Below, one piece after another: positions 16,120 through 24,706 of a stretch of 64,000 nt of DNA (position 1 is its first letter; the number at the start of each line of letters is the position of its first letter). Both the position numbers and the translations under genes were made by a program. Location: contig MPCU01000007.1 in NCBI GenBank assembly GCA_001874305.1, forward strand, positions 124,001-188,000, read 5' to 3'. The notes below the pieces were generated by a model, which saw nothing but the letters and a program-made list of their open reading frames with translations, was not told the DNA's origin and made no database searches. The stretch comes from Bacteriovorax sp. MedPE-SWde (GTDB taxonomy: Bacteria; Bdellovibrionota; Bacteriovoracia; Bacteriovoracales; Bacteriovoracaceae).

Positions 16120-16242
16120 CTAAAAACTTGCTGTATAGACTTTTACATCTTTTCGCTCTGGATATTGAGCTTTGAGGGTAACTGTCTTTGCAGAAAGGTT
16201 TAAAGAAAATAGTATAGATATTACGAATAGATAAGTTTTCAT
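16120..16242 (-). pseudogene. short secreted ORF, probably a truncated gene
   Basis: A 40-codon frame starts with a convincing signal peptide (MKTYLFVISILFSLNLSAKT) and ends KDVKVYTASF. Past the stop the same frame continues protein-like (LKEGESVFFSEF) up to the border of repeat copy C, so a point stop and truncation are likely. It could instead be a genuine small secreted peptide. Confidence 0.4.
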
Positions 16243-16312
16243 ATGTACTTCTAGCTCAACACTATCGTGAGTAAAAGTCTAAATGTAACTTGTTCATGCT
16301 TCAATAGCTAAT

Positions 16313-16353
16313 TTTGGGATAAACACTCCAAAGGTTAGCGTGTTTATCCCAAA
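16313..16353. other. perfect 14-bp inverted repeat
   Basis: TTTGGGATAAACAC, a 13-base loop and GTGTTTATCCCAAA. It lies ~80 bp past the stop of the minus-strand membrane-protein gene, so it may end that operon, but there is no T-run. It could also be a recombination or binding site. Nothing else is recognised between 16243 and 16430. Confidence 0.55.
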
Positions 16354-16430
16354 CTTCATCAGTCATATCGAAGTTTTTTGTAAGGTTTTCATATTTAAAC
16401 CTTAGCAAAGTCTCACGAGGTTTCAATTAA

Positions 16431-17093
16431 TTAGCAATTACAACTAATAATATCACCAGACTTTAAAAAAGAGTGTGCCATTGGAAAATAGCCTATTAGT
16501 ATTAAAACTGAGGCGAAAAGAGATATAAGATCAATGTCTGGATTAAAAAATAATAAAGCACCAAGAATAATAGTAATACCTTGCCATTTTTTCACCATAT
16601 TATTTCGATATAAAGTTATCCCAGATATTAAAAATGAAATCGGTATAAATACGTACAACATTGCAATCCACATGGCTCCTTTATAGTTTATCATTGCTGT
16701 AAACCCAGGGATTAACATCTGATACTCACTTTCACTTAAAGTATCAAAAGCTGAAGGAACAAGTGCAAATGCTCCTTTATCTACTCCAAGCATGAAGCTG
16801 CCAAAGAACCCTAAAACAAAAATTATAAATGCAATCCATGGCCTTCGATCTTTTAAGATTTGGTTTATACCGCTAAACATTCCCATAAAGAACAAAGATG
16901 AGAAAAGTACAGCGATATGCCCTAACTCTAATAGAAAGTTATTTCTATACTCTGAAGCAAACTCTTCTCCAGTTGTCATGACTTCTAATGAAGTTAGATT
17001 AGGATGTGTTATTAATCCAAATATTAATAATAATGGCGCAACTAAAAATGATAATCCAATATATGATTGTTTTAATCTTTCTATTTTATTCAT
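16431..17093 (-). CDS. integral membrane protein in metal-efflux operon, function unknown
   Basis: About 220 residues with six or so hydrophobic helices (SFLVAPLLLIFGLI, IAVLFSSLFFMGMF, IAFIIFVLGFFGSFMLG, AMLYVFIPISFLISG, ITIILGALLFF, ASVLILIGYFPM). It is conserved-hypothetical in appearance, with no transporter motif I recognise. The frame is open to 17171, inside the preceding CDF gene, but GGGAG nine bases before the ATG at 17093 fixes the start. It follows the CDF gene by 25 bp, so it is probably co-transcribed from the ZntR-type promoter. Confidence 0.65.
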   Translation of the reverse strand: MNKIERLKQSYIGLSFLVAPLLLIFGLITHPNLTSLEVMTTGEEFASEYRNNFLLELGHIAVLFSSLFFMGMFSGINQILKDRRPWIAFIIFVLGFFGSFMLGVDKGAFALVPSAFDTLSESEYQMLIPGFTAMINYKGAMWIAMLYVFIPISFLISGITLYRNNMVKKWQGITIILGALLFFNPDIDLISLFASVLILIGYFPMAHSFLKSGDIISCNC

Positions 17094-17118
17094 AATTGAT
17101 TTCTCCCAATTTATTTTG

Positions 17119-18018
17119 TTATATACAAATCTCAGACCCAAATTCCATTTCCAATGTTGCATATTGAACATTAAACTTTTCCTTTAAATCTTTTTTTATT
17201 TTTTTCTTTAACTGGCTTACTTTTATTTGTTCAATATTTTCAGAAATGTTGACATGTGCTTGAAGAATATTTTGATTATCTTTTATTTCCCATACGTGAA
17301 TGTCATGAATGTTATTTACTAAATCATTTTTTTCAATTTCATTTTTAAGCACTTCAATGTCTAAATCCTCAGGGGTTAATTGCATTATAATTCGAACTGT
17401 TCTCCTTAGAAGCTTAAAGCTTGAGAAGATTAAATATACTGCGATTGCTAAAGTAAGAGCAGAATCTATCCAAGTTATTTTAAAATAAATCATGCATAGG
17501 CCACCAACGACAACTCCCAATGATGTCACCATATCTGATAACAAATGAAGATAAGCTGACTTCATATTCAAACTATTTTCTGTACCAGGCGTAATTATCC
17601 ACATGCTTAAGGCATTTAACACAACACTAGCTGTCCCCAGAACAATTAAGTAGGTTCCATTGATTGGAACAGGATTGTAAAACTTTTCAAAAGCCTCACT
17701 AATTAAATACAGAGCTATTATTATGAGAGTCGCACTATTTATAAAGGCCGCTAAAATTTCAGCTCGTTTGTATCCATACTTACTATTTGATGTTGTTTTT
17801 TTATTGCTAAATATATTGGCCATCCACGATAAGACAAGCGCCATAACATCGCTAAAGTTATGAAATGCATCTGCTAGTAATGCCGAACTACCTGAAATCA
17901 AGCCTCCAACAACTTGAATGACAGTTATAGCAATATTCATTAATATTGCCGCTAACAACCTCTTCCCACTACTAGGTAACTCATGATGGTGGTGGTGATG
18001 GTGATGATTGGCACCCAT
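17119..18018 (-). CDS. CDF-family zinc/cadmium exporter (CzcD/ZitB-like)
   Basis: Proton-coupled cation diffusion facilitator in the inner membrane. Six helices, with the metal-site pairs in LLADAFHNFSD (helix 2) and HLLSDMVTS (helix 5), and a cytosolic C-terminal domain (DIHVWEIKDNQNILQAHVNI). Residues 5-12 are eight consecutive histidines, a natural metal-binding tail; CzcD relatives have looser His-rich ends. GGGAG lies six bases before the ATG. The upstream promoter has the MerR-family geometry of the E. coli zntA promoter, which points to Zn/Cd/Pb as substrates. Confidence 0.92.
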   Translation of the reverse strand: MGANHHHHHHHHELPSSGKRLLAAILMNIAITVIQVVGGLISGSSALLADAFHNFSDVMALVLSWMANIFSNKKTTSNSKYGYKRAEILAAFINSATLIIIALYLISEAFEKFYNPVPINGTYLIVLGTASVVLNALSMWIITPGTENSLNMKSAYLHLLSDMVTSLGVVVGGLCMIYFKITWIDSALTLAIAVYLIFSSFKLLRRTVRIIMQLTPEDLDIEVLKNEIEKNDLVNNIHDIHVWEIKDNQNILQAHVNISENIEQIKVSQLKKKIKKDLKEKFNVQYATLEMEFGSEICI

Positions 18019-18060
18019 ACGCTTCTCCCTTGAAAGACTTTACTTCATTCTTTAATAGGG

Positions 18061-18092
18061 ATTCTAACCTCTGAAGTCGACTTCAGGGTCAA
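18061..18092 (-). promoter_or_regulatory. ZntR-type promoter with operator
   Basis: On the minus strand: -35 TTGACC (18087-18092), a 20-bp spacer, -10 TAGAAT (18061-18066). The palindrome CTGAAGTCGACTTCAG (18071-18086) fills the spacer. From memory, the E. coli zntA promoter has the same 20-bp spacing and CTGGAGTCGACTCCAG. The overlong spacer means activation by a metal-bound MerR protein that underwinds DNA. Confidence 0.85.
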
Positions 18093-18129
18093 GCAAGAAT
18101 ATAGCCAATAGAATCAAATGGTTAGATAT

Positions 18130-18534
18130 CTAATTAGAAAGTATTTTAATGATTGAACAATTTATAGCTGAGTCATCACCACCGCAACATGCCTTAGATA
18201 TTTTTTTGAGAGCTTTATTTAATTTCTTTAAACAATCAATCTTTGTGTTTATTTCTTCTATTTTCAAGTCAGCAATTTCTTTAACGTCTCGACAAGCTGC
18301 CTTTCTCTTTGGTGCTTTCAAATTTAATAAGTCTTTTAACTCATTTAATGTAAAACCAAGTTTTTTTCCTCTTTGAATAAATTCAAGAGTATTAAGAGTA
18401 TTATCATTATATATTCGATAACCAGATGAGTTTCGAGAGGGCTCTTCAATAAGATTTAGTTTCTCATAGTACCTAATCGCCTCTACTGTTAAGCCTGTCT
18501 TTTTAGATAACTCACCTATTTTAAAAATTTTCAT
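18130..18534 (-). CDS. ZntR-like MerR-family metal-responsive regulator
   Basis: Winged-helix dimeric activator (FKIGELSKKTGLTVEAIRYY, then SGYRIYNDNTLNTLEFI). The metal loop CCGGDDSAINCSI gives Cys116, Cys117 and Cys126, with a further Cys81 in KAACRD, numbered from the ATG used here. These match ZntR Cys114, Cys115, Cys124 and Cys79 in spacing. An in-frame TTG three codons upstream is less likely than the ATG at 18534. It lies just before the promoter of the CDF exporter on the same strand and almost certainly controls it. Confidence 0.88.
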   Translation of the reverse strand: MKIFKIGELSKKTGLTVEAIRYYEKLNLIEEPSRNSSGYRIYNDNTLNTLEFIQRGKKLGFTLNELKDLLNLKAPKRKAACRDVKEIADLKIEEINTKIDCLKKLNKALKKISKACCGGDDSAINCSIIKILSN

Positions 18535-18569
18535 TATACGCAAAACCTTTAGTTATTTTTTTTCAAATA

Positions 18570-18676
18570 TTATTTAACTAAAGTTTTATCCCATTCATCA
18601 GGTAATTCAAATAAAAATACTTCTCGATTAGCTAAGTTTCCACCCCAGTTACTTGTGACATATATTCTATTACCAA
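18570..18676 (-). pseudogene. C-terminal gene fragment abutting repeat copy D
   Basis: The minus-strand frame reads FGNRIYVTSNWGGNLANREV, then FLFELPDEWDKTLVK and stop. The N-terminal part is gone: the frame enters repeat copy D. NRIYVTSNWG is reminiscent of beta-propeller proteins but is too short to assign. Confidence 0.5.
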
Positions 18677-18820
18677 AAAGGATAGTAAGAATTTGATACT
18701 CTTTTCAAAACCATCCCCTATTAAATACAAATAAACTTTATGATATAATTATAGATGAATTTGAGCTTTTTATTTTTGATGGAAGAGATTGCTGTTTTGG
18801 ATGGTGAATTTTCTTAGTTA
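18677..18820 (+). repeat. structured interspersed repeat, copy D (full, P2 weakened)
   Basis: P1 GATAG (18681-18685) against CCTATT (18717-18722) is one pair shorter than in copies B and C. P3 ACCATCC (18710-18716) pairs perfectly with GGATGGT (18799-18805). The P2 arms (AATTATAGA and TTTGAGCTT) pair only partly. The 3' core is identical to A and C, ending TTCTTAGTTA. It lies between two truncated genes. Confidence 0.75.
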
Positions 18821-18825
18821 ATGAG

Positions 18826-19218
18826 TTGGCGATAACAAATAGTAAACCAATACCTGGTGATAAATTAATTCTCGTTGGGTTTGGAAACGGAAGAGCATCA
18901 ACGACAAAATATGATGTTTATGTTTCTAATGATGACGATTGTGTTTACCTATCTGGAAATAAGAACGTAAAAATAGGCAAAGATATTACTAAGAATACGT
19001 TCTTTATTGGATGCGATACTGTTCAGGGAGATTCCGGATCTGCAGTAATAAATAGAGTTACAGGCGAATTAATTGGACTCTACTTTGGTATGGCAAACCC
19101 GGACATGAAGAACCCTCTAACTTCAGAGGAGATTTATCAAAACCTAGGAACAGACTTCCTTGAGTTTGAAACAAATTCTTCTTGGGCAATAGACATTCGT
19201 ACTATTCCCTTAAACTAA
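18826..19218 (+). pseudogene. 5'-truncated trypsin-like serine protease
   Basis: Only the C-terminal half of a chymotrypsin-fold protease is present: VQGDSGSAVINRVTGELIGLYFG with the catalytic serine (residue 70 of the remaining frame). The His and Asp of the triad and the signal peptide are missing. The frame opens with TTG six bases after repeat copy D, with no ribosome site, so the repeat marks the breakpoint. Compare the intact proteases at 51709-53106 and 59309-60025. Confidence 0.7.
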
Positions 19219-19284
19219 CAATCATTAATATATCTCTTTCAAAAGTTTTTTTACGAGATGCCTGTTGTACTTGGCCAAAAGATA

Positions 19285-20085
19285 TTAATCTATTTTATAA
19301 ATTCTCCTATTCTTATGATTATATTTCTTTAGGCTATCTTTATAGTATCTGTTAAATAACTTATCAAACTTTCCATTCTCGATTATCTTCTTTAGAGATC
19401 GCTCTATTTCTGCGTGAAGTTTAGTATTGTTTTTTCTGACAAAGAAGTACATCGGAGTATTATATTGGATGGCAAAGGTATCTTCTGCTATTATTGAATA
19501 TGATAACTTCTTGTTCTTTATCTCTCCATCTAGTTCTAATATAGAGCGAGGAAAACAGTCGGCCCTTCTCTTTCTCAGCATACTAAACAAGTTTTTATAC
19601 TCACCTTCTACAACATCTAGATTGGCCGCCCTTAAATGTCTTACGTCTGGCCACCCTCTTCCTTGAACATATCTCAATGATTTATATGATTTTTCTTTTA
19701 GTTTCTTATAAAATGAACTCTTATGTTTTTCTAAAATTAAGCAAACCCTTAGCCCTATTAAGTTTTTCATAATTGGAATCTTTATTGCCTTCAGTTTTTT
19801 CTCTCTATCTTCACTATTCATTGACCACAAAATATCAATATAACCAGATTCGAGTTTATTCATAATCCTTAGAGAATTCATGCGTTTTCGTGTCTTCTTT
19901 AACTTAAACATATTGTCCACGGACTTTGATAAGTTTATGTCATCTATTATAAGATTCATAAGATCATAGAAATAGTTTAGCCTTTCATCATTTTTTGAAT
20001 TGGGGGATGGGACGGTTATATCTTTTGAATGAGAGCTGAGCGAGATGAACAAACACATTAATATAGTGATAATTTTTATTTTCAT
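19285..20085 (-). CDS. periplasmic solute-binding protein (SBP_bac_3-like)
   Basis: 266 residues with a signal peptide ending near SHSKD. The layout matches family-3 amino-acid-type binding proteins that lack an ABC transporter nearby: an early lobe with RIMNKLESGYIDILWSM, a middle segment VQGRGWPDVRHLRAANLDVVEG, and the late pattern YNTPMYFFVRKNNTKLHAEIE then FDKLFNRYYKD. The protein is Lys/Arg-rich. It may be a stand-alone sensor rather than a transporter part. A decayed partial copy lies at 10805-11009. Confidence 0.72.
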   Translation of the reverse strand: MKIKIITILMCLFISLSSHSKDITVPSPNSKNDERLNYFYDLMNLIIDDINLSKSVDNMFKLKKTRKRMNSLRIMNKLESGYIDILWSMNSEDREKKLKAIKIPIMKNLIGLRVCLILEKHKSSFYKKLKEKSYKSLRYVQGRGWPDVRHLRAANLDVVEGEYKNLFSMLRKRRADCFPRSILELDGEIKNKKLSYSIIAEDTFAIQYNTPMYFFVRKNNTKLHAEIERSLKKIIENGKFDKLFNRYYKDSLKKYNHKNRRIYKID

Positions 20086-20236
20086 TTTTAAATTTTACAT
20101 GAAATCAATGAAAGCTAAAAGTTTTTAAATAGAATATTACCTAGACACAAATAGGAATCCTTATAGAGTAAGCGGGAGCAATTTCTTGAGAAGAATATAC
20201 ATTTTTAGAGATTAGTGGTTTTATCCATATAAGAAC

Positions 20237-20257
20237 AAGGCGCCTTTTCGGCACCTT
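20237..20257 (-). terminator. terminator-like hairpin after the WD40-type gene
   Basis: On the minus strand AAGGTGCC-GAAAA-GGCGCCTT (one G-T pair) follows the stop codon directly. The T-rich tail is imperfect (GTTCTTAT). Confidence 0.55.
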
Positions 20258-20260
20258 ATA

Positions 20261-22594
20261 TCAATTTACCATAAAACTATAATTTGGAAGACTTACATCC
20301 TCTATCCTTATTCCATTACACTTTACTCTTGGAGCGAGAACAACTTTTTTTACTTTTGAAGGTGGACTGAAGTGAACATAACCTTCAGATTTACTAGATT
20401 TATAGCTTGATGTAGAAACTAGTTTATATTTTCCAAAAGATTTCTTATACATTCTCACTTCATATTCATAAGTAAGACATCCTTTATGAGGAAGAGTAGG
20501 ATAAAAGAGGAGGCTTTTACTTGCCTTAGTCCATTCTATGTATTTTTGATCATAAAAACCAAGAGAAGCATAAAGCTTAAATACCTTATCACTTGTAGTT
20601 AACAAAGCAGATTGCATAAAGTCTTTTTTTGTATTTCTTATGCTTCCTTCTAAGTCATAACCTAACTCCATCATAATCCTCAAGCTTTCATACTCTTCAT
20701 CTGAATTTTTAAAGTGATTACATGAAGTAGTCGATTGGCAGCGAAATGGATTGTACTTTTTAAAATCACGATCGTAATACCTTCTAATCAGTTTTTTATA
20801 GAGGTTATAACTCACCTGATTTCCTGAATGATAATTCTTATGTATACGAAAAGCATGAAGTAGATCTGCCGGCCTACTGTAATCATAAACACGATCAGTA
20901 AAGAACATATACTTATGCTTAATCAAATACTCCACGATTTCAAACTTACCATGCTTCCAGGCTTTTAATATTGGTGATGTATGAATCTTAGGCTCAATAT
21001 ACAAGTCACTAAATGTAGATATCTCATGTTTAAAGAAAAGTTTAATAAGTTCTAAATCCCAAGATGGTAGTAACTTTTCAAATAACGAAACCTTAAACCT
21101 TTCACCATATTTCATTCTATCCATACTTTGATAAGAAACTTTTTTACTTAAAGCATAGTCAATAAGGTCGTAATTTCTTGTTAGAATTGCTCTGATTTGA
21201 TTCGCTTCTTTTTTATATACAAATCCAAATTCAATCATCTTATCTACTAATTGCATTCTTTGACTTACCGGTAAAGACTCATCGTAAAGAACTTGCTCAG
21301 TATATAACTCAACATCTCCTGTAGACTTGTATTTCCAATCAATTCCATATCTATCCTGCTTATACTTGTTAGCAAGGGCCATATGACCATTATCGTATGC
21401 AATCTTTACCAAACTTGCCCCATGAATATCCCTTACTTCATAGTTTAAATTTGAGCAATTACCTTCTAACTCACTTAACTCTTTTAAAGAGTTATTTTTA
21501 ACAAGTTTAGGAAGAAGAGAACTTTCACATTTTAATGTATATCTTTCAAAAATATTAATATTACCTTTAACGTCAGCATAATAAAGCCTATCTCCAGTAA
21601 TACCTACTCGTTTGATTTGAGTAAGTTCTTTGAATGTTCTATATTTCTTACTTGAGTTTGGGTTCGTAATTTTTACGGTTCTATCTCGAGATCCGCTGAT
21701 TAGCATAAAATCTTTATCTGATTTATCTAACTGAACAATGTCTAATCCATTTACATTAGAGTCATGCGGATGAAGCTCACTTCTTTTTCTACCTGTAATT
21801 AGATCGTAAACATCTACAAAGTGACTTCCAACAGGATTGTGAACATTTGATCTTGCAACAGCTAAAAGATCCCCACTTGTCTCCATCGCCGTAATCGAAA
21901 CTTTTCCAGCTTCACCACTTCTTCTCAAATTAAATATCATTTGCGGTGAAAAGTTATCAAAAACATCATACACAGATACTGTATGACAGTTATCTGCAAC
22001 TGCGATGGTTGTATTATCCGAAGCTATACCTATAAAACTAGTTATACAATTAGTACCTTCACCATTTGCACTAAAACTTGCCATCTCTGATAAATCGTCA
22101 GTGTAGTAGACTGTCGCTTTTCCCCTTTCATGAACTACGCCAATCATATCATCTTCAGGGAAGAATTTTATTTTTCTAGCATTGTCCATATTTGAACCAT
22201 ATGTCGCACCTGTTACAAAATCAATAACGTGAAAACCGTTTGATGGATTATCCTCAGTTCCTCCACTACTCTCAAAGGGCTCTTTCATTTGAGCTGACTT
22301 ATTAAGTGAAATGGCCACAAGGTTTGTTGTATTAGCAAAGGCTAAAGACTTAATAACGTTTTTAGGATATTTCCTTTCAAAGATCTTTTTATTAGAATCT
22401 ATATCCCAAATAATAACTCTTCCATCACGAGTACCAACAACAAGCTTCTTTCCATCGTTAGAGATGGACGAGTCGATTAGTGTTCTCATTCCGTTTAAAG
22501 ATAGTTTTGAGTCAAACCTAAGAAGGTCAGCATCCCCTGCACTCACGAATGAAGTACAAAGAATCATTACTAAAAGTAATACGTTCTTCATCAT
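20261..22594 (-). CDS. large secreted protein with WD40-like propeller and ankyrin-like C-terminal part
   Basis: 777 residues with a signal peptide (cleavage near SAGDA). Residues ~30-350 show WD40-type blades (LVVGTRDGRVIIWDIDSNKK, FMLISGSRDRTVKITNPNSS). The second half has short helical units: MALANKYKQDRYGIDWKY, SILKAWKHGKFEIVEYLIKH (ankyrin-like) and LRIMMELGYDLEGSIRN. The last ~90 residues are beta-rich with Lys/Ser. This is probably a periplasmic or surface scaffold; the partner is unknown. AAGGTG lies five bases before the first of two adjacent ATG codons. Confidence 0.6.
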   Translation of the reverse strand: MMKNVLLLVMILCTSFVSAGDADLLRFDSKLSLNGMRTLIDSSISNDGKKLVVGTRDGRVIIWDIDSNKKIFERKYPKNVIKSLAFANTTNLVAISLNKSAQMKEPFESSGGTEDNPSNGFHVIDFVTGATYGSNMDNARKIKFFPEDDMIGVVHERGKATVYYTDDLSEMASFSANGEGTNCITSFIGIASDNTTIAVADNCHTVSVYDVFDNFSPQMIFNLRRSGEAGKVSITAMETSGDLLAVARSNVHNPVGSHFVDVYDLITGRKRSELHPHDSNVNGLDIVQLDKSDKDFMLISGSRDRTVKITNPNSSKKYRTFKELTQIKRVGITGDRLYYADVKGNINIFERYTLKCESSLLPKLVKNNSLKELSELEGNCSNLNYEVRDIHGASLVKIAYDNGHMALANKYKQDRYGIDWKYKSTGDVELYTEQVLYDESLPVSQRMQLVDKMIEFGFVYKKEANQIRAILTRNYDLIDYALSKKVSYQSMDRMKYGERFKVSLFEKLLPSWDLELIKLFFKHEISTFSDLYIEPKIHTSPILKAWKHGKFEIVEYLIKHKYMFFTDRVYDYSRPADLLHAFRIHKNYHSGNQVSYNLYKKLIRRYYDRDFKKYNPFRCQSTTSCNHFKNSDEEYESLRIMMELGYDLEGSIRNTKKDFMQSALLTTSDKVFKLYASLGFYDQKYIEWTKASKSLLFYPTLPHKGCLTYEYEVRMYKKSFGKYKLVSTSSYKSSKSEGYVHFSPPSKVKKVVLAPRVKCNGIRIEDVSLPNYSFMVN

Positions 22595-23011
22595 TTTTTC
22601 ACCTTGATAATAACTATTGATTATTGACGTGTTATAGCGAAGAAGAGCAGTAGTCTCAACAATATATCCTTATGATCAAGAAATCTTAATCCAAGGATAG
22701 AAATCTTTATGAATAGTATGTAATTCCTATATGCATTATAAAGAGCGGAATAACTAAGGGTTAGAAACAAAGAGATGATATTAGTTTGCTATACATTTAA
22801 AATACTTATTTCAACTCGAAGCACAAATATAGATGAAGCTCAGCGGTACGCAGCAATTTATCAAAGCTATAACTTTGACTAAACATCAAAACAAGCCTAT
22901 TTTATCCCGTAAATATACCTTACTTCTTAATTATTCCGTATAAAAACAGCAATAAAAACGGTAAATTGGGAAGCAAAGAATATTCTATATAGAAGAATTA
23001 AGGAAAATATA
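22595..23011. other. 417-bp intergenic region between the WD40-type gene and prfC
   Basis: AT-rich, without a protein-like frame or a copy of the local repeat. It must contain both divergent promoters. AAGGA seven bases before the prfC ATG is visible. Nothing else is recognised. Confidence 0.6.
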
Positions 23012-24607
23012 ATGGACACAACAAGACGATGCGCATTCGCCATAATTAGTCACCCGGATGCGGGTAAGACAACAATGACAGAGAAACTACTTTGGTTTGG
23101 GCAAGTTGTACGCGAAGTCGGAATGGTTAAGTCCAAAAAAGGGAATTTTGCGAAATCTGACTGGATGGAAATGGAAAAAGAAAGAGGTATCTCGATTACT
23201 TCTTCTGTTATGTCATTTCCGTATAATGAAAGAGCAATGCACCTTCTTGATACTCCAGGGCACAAGGACTTCTCTGAAGATACATATAGAACTCTTACTG
23301 CGGTAGAAAGTGTTCTTATGATGATTGACTCGGCCAAGGGTGTTGAGGAACAAACGAAGAAACTCATGGAAGTATGTCGTATGAGAGATACTCCTATTGT
23401 TACATTTATGAATAAGTTTGACCGTGACTCTTTAGATGCTTTTGAGCTTATAGACAACGTAGAACAAAATTGTTCAATTTCATGTGCGCCAATGACTTGG
23501 CCTATTGGAAGTGGTGTTGATTTTAAAGGTGTCTATGACTTTAGGACAAAGCAGATTGTAAGTTTTGAAGACGCAGAAAACCCACTTGAGCCACGAATTA
23601 TTAATGCCAGTGATTTAGATTCTCCAGAGATTCTTGAATACGTTGGTGAAGCTCTACTAGATAAGCTTAAAGAAGATTTAGAAATGGTTGAAGGCTGCAT
23701 GCCAGAATTCGATGAAGAAGAATTCCTAGCAGGGATTCAAACACCGGTATTCTTTGGTTCGGCCCTTAATAACTTTGGTGTAAAAGAGATTCTTGATATG
23801 GTTTCTGCACACGCACCAGGACCTCAATCTCGAGAAGTAAAATTATTTCCATATGATGATACAAGTGAACTAAGAGAAGTATCTCCAGAAGAAAAGAAGT
23901 TTTCAGGTTTCATCTTTAAGATTCAGGCCAACATGGATAAGAAGCACAGAGATAGAGTTGCTTTCATGCGTGTTTGTTCAGGTGTCTTTAGAAGAGGTCA
24001 AAAGATATTTCATACAAGAACAGAGAAAGAAGTAAAAGTTGCAACTCCTCTAATCTTTCAAGCACAAGATAGAGAGATAACAGAATACGCTCTACCAGGT
24101 GATATTATCGGTCTACATGATTCTGGAAAGTATCAGATTGGTGATACATTCTCAGAGGGTGAGAAAATCACATTCACTGGTATTCCTAATTTTGCTCCGG
24201 AAATTTTTCAACGTGTACTCTTAAAAGATCCTTTAAAAGGTAAGCAACTTGATAAAGGCCTTCAGCAGTTGTCTGAAGAAGGGACAGTTCAGCTCTTCAG
24301 AAGACACTCATCAAGTGACAAGATCCTTGGTGCCGTTGGTGTTCTTCAATTTGAAGTAGTTAAGAGAAGACTTGAAGACGAATATAATGTTCGTGGTGAA
24401 TATGAATCATTCCCTTTTAATGGTGTGAGATGGCTAAAATTCACTGATGAAAAAGAAAAAGATCTCTTCATTACAAAAAACTCAATAAATATCGCTTACG
24501 ACAATAAAAATAGGCCATGTTTCATCGTGAGAAGTGAATGGGACCTCAAACTTGTGGCGGAAAAATTTCCCGATGTCGAGTTCTACAAAAACAGTGATTT
24601 CAGATAG
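23012..24607 (+). CDS. prfC: peptide chain release factor 3 (RF3)
   Basis: Translational GTPase that recycles RF1/RF2 from the ribosome after termination. G1 SHPDAGKTTMTEK, switch II DTPGHKDFSEDTYRTL (the DFSEDTYR signature separates RF3 from EF-G) and G4 NKFDRD are intact. G2 lies in MEMEKERGISITSSVM. The C-terminal domains include LQFEVVKRRLEDEY. Its 531 residues are standard. AAGGA precedes the ATG. It is followed after 99 bp by a single-domain receiver gene, with no terminator seen between, so they may be co-transcribed. Confidence 0.96.
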   Translation: MDTTRRCAFAIISHPDAGKTTMTEKLLWFGQVVREVGMVKSKKGNFAKSDWMEMEKERGISITSSVMSFPYNERAMHLLDTPGHKDFSEDTYRTLTAVESVLMMIDSAKGVEEQTKKLMEVCRMRDTPIVTFMNKFDRDSLDAFELIDNVEQNCSISCAPMTWPIGSGVDFKGVYDFRTKQIVSFEDAENPLEPRIINASDLDSPEILEYVGEALLDKLKEDLEMVEGCMPEFDEEEFLAGIQTPVFFGSALNNFGVKEILDMVSAHAPGPQSREVKLFPYDDTSELREVSPEEKKFSGFIFKIQANMDKKHRDRVAFMRVCSGVFRRGQKIFHTRTEKEVKVATPLIFQAQDREITEYALPGDIIGLHDSGKYQIGDTFSEGEKITFTGIPNFAPEIFQRVLLKDPLKGKQLDKGLQQLSEEGTVQLFRRHSSSDKILGAVGVLQFEVVKRRLEDEYNVRGEYESFPFNGVRWLKFTDEKEKDLFITKNSINIAYDNKNRPCFIVRSEWDLKLVAEKFPDVEFYKNSDFR

Positions 24608-24706
24608 TTAGCTATAAATACCAAATATTTTAACGCTAACAGTTAATCTTATTGTTAATTCGTGTATAATTAATTTAATTAATAATACCTGGAATAGGAC
24701 ATTAGG

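Noticed and set aside
9098-18820. Repeat family as integron attC sites with gene cassettes
   Set aside because: attC sites end in GTTRRRY paired with RYYYAAC. Only copy B has a GTTRRRY-like 3' end, no copy has the 5' partner, one copy is inverted and no integrase gene is seen.
9098-18820. Repeat family as a CRISPR array
   Set aside because: The copies are kilobases apart, ~120-145 bp long and separated by genes; no cas genes are present.
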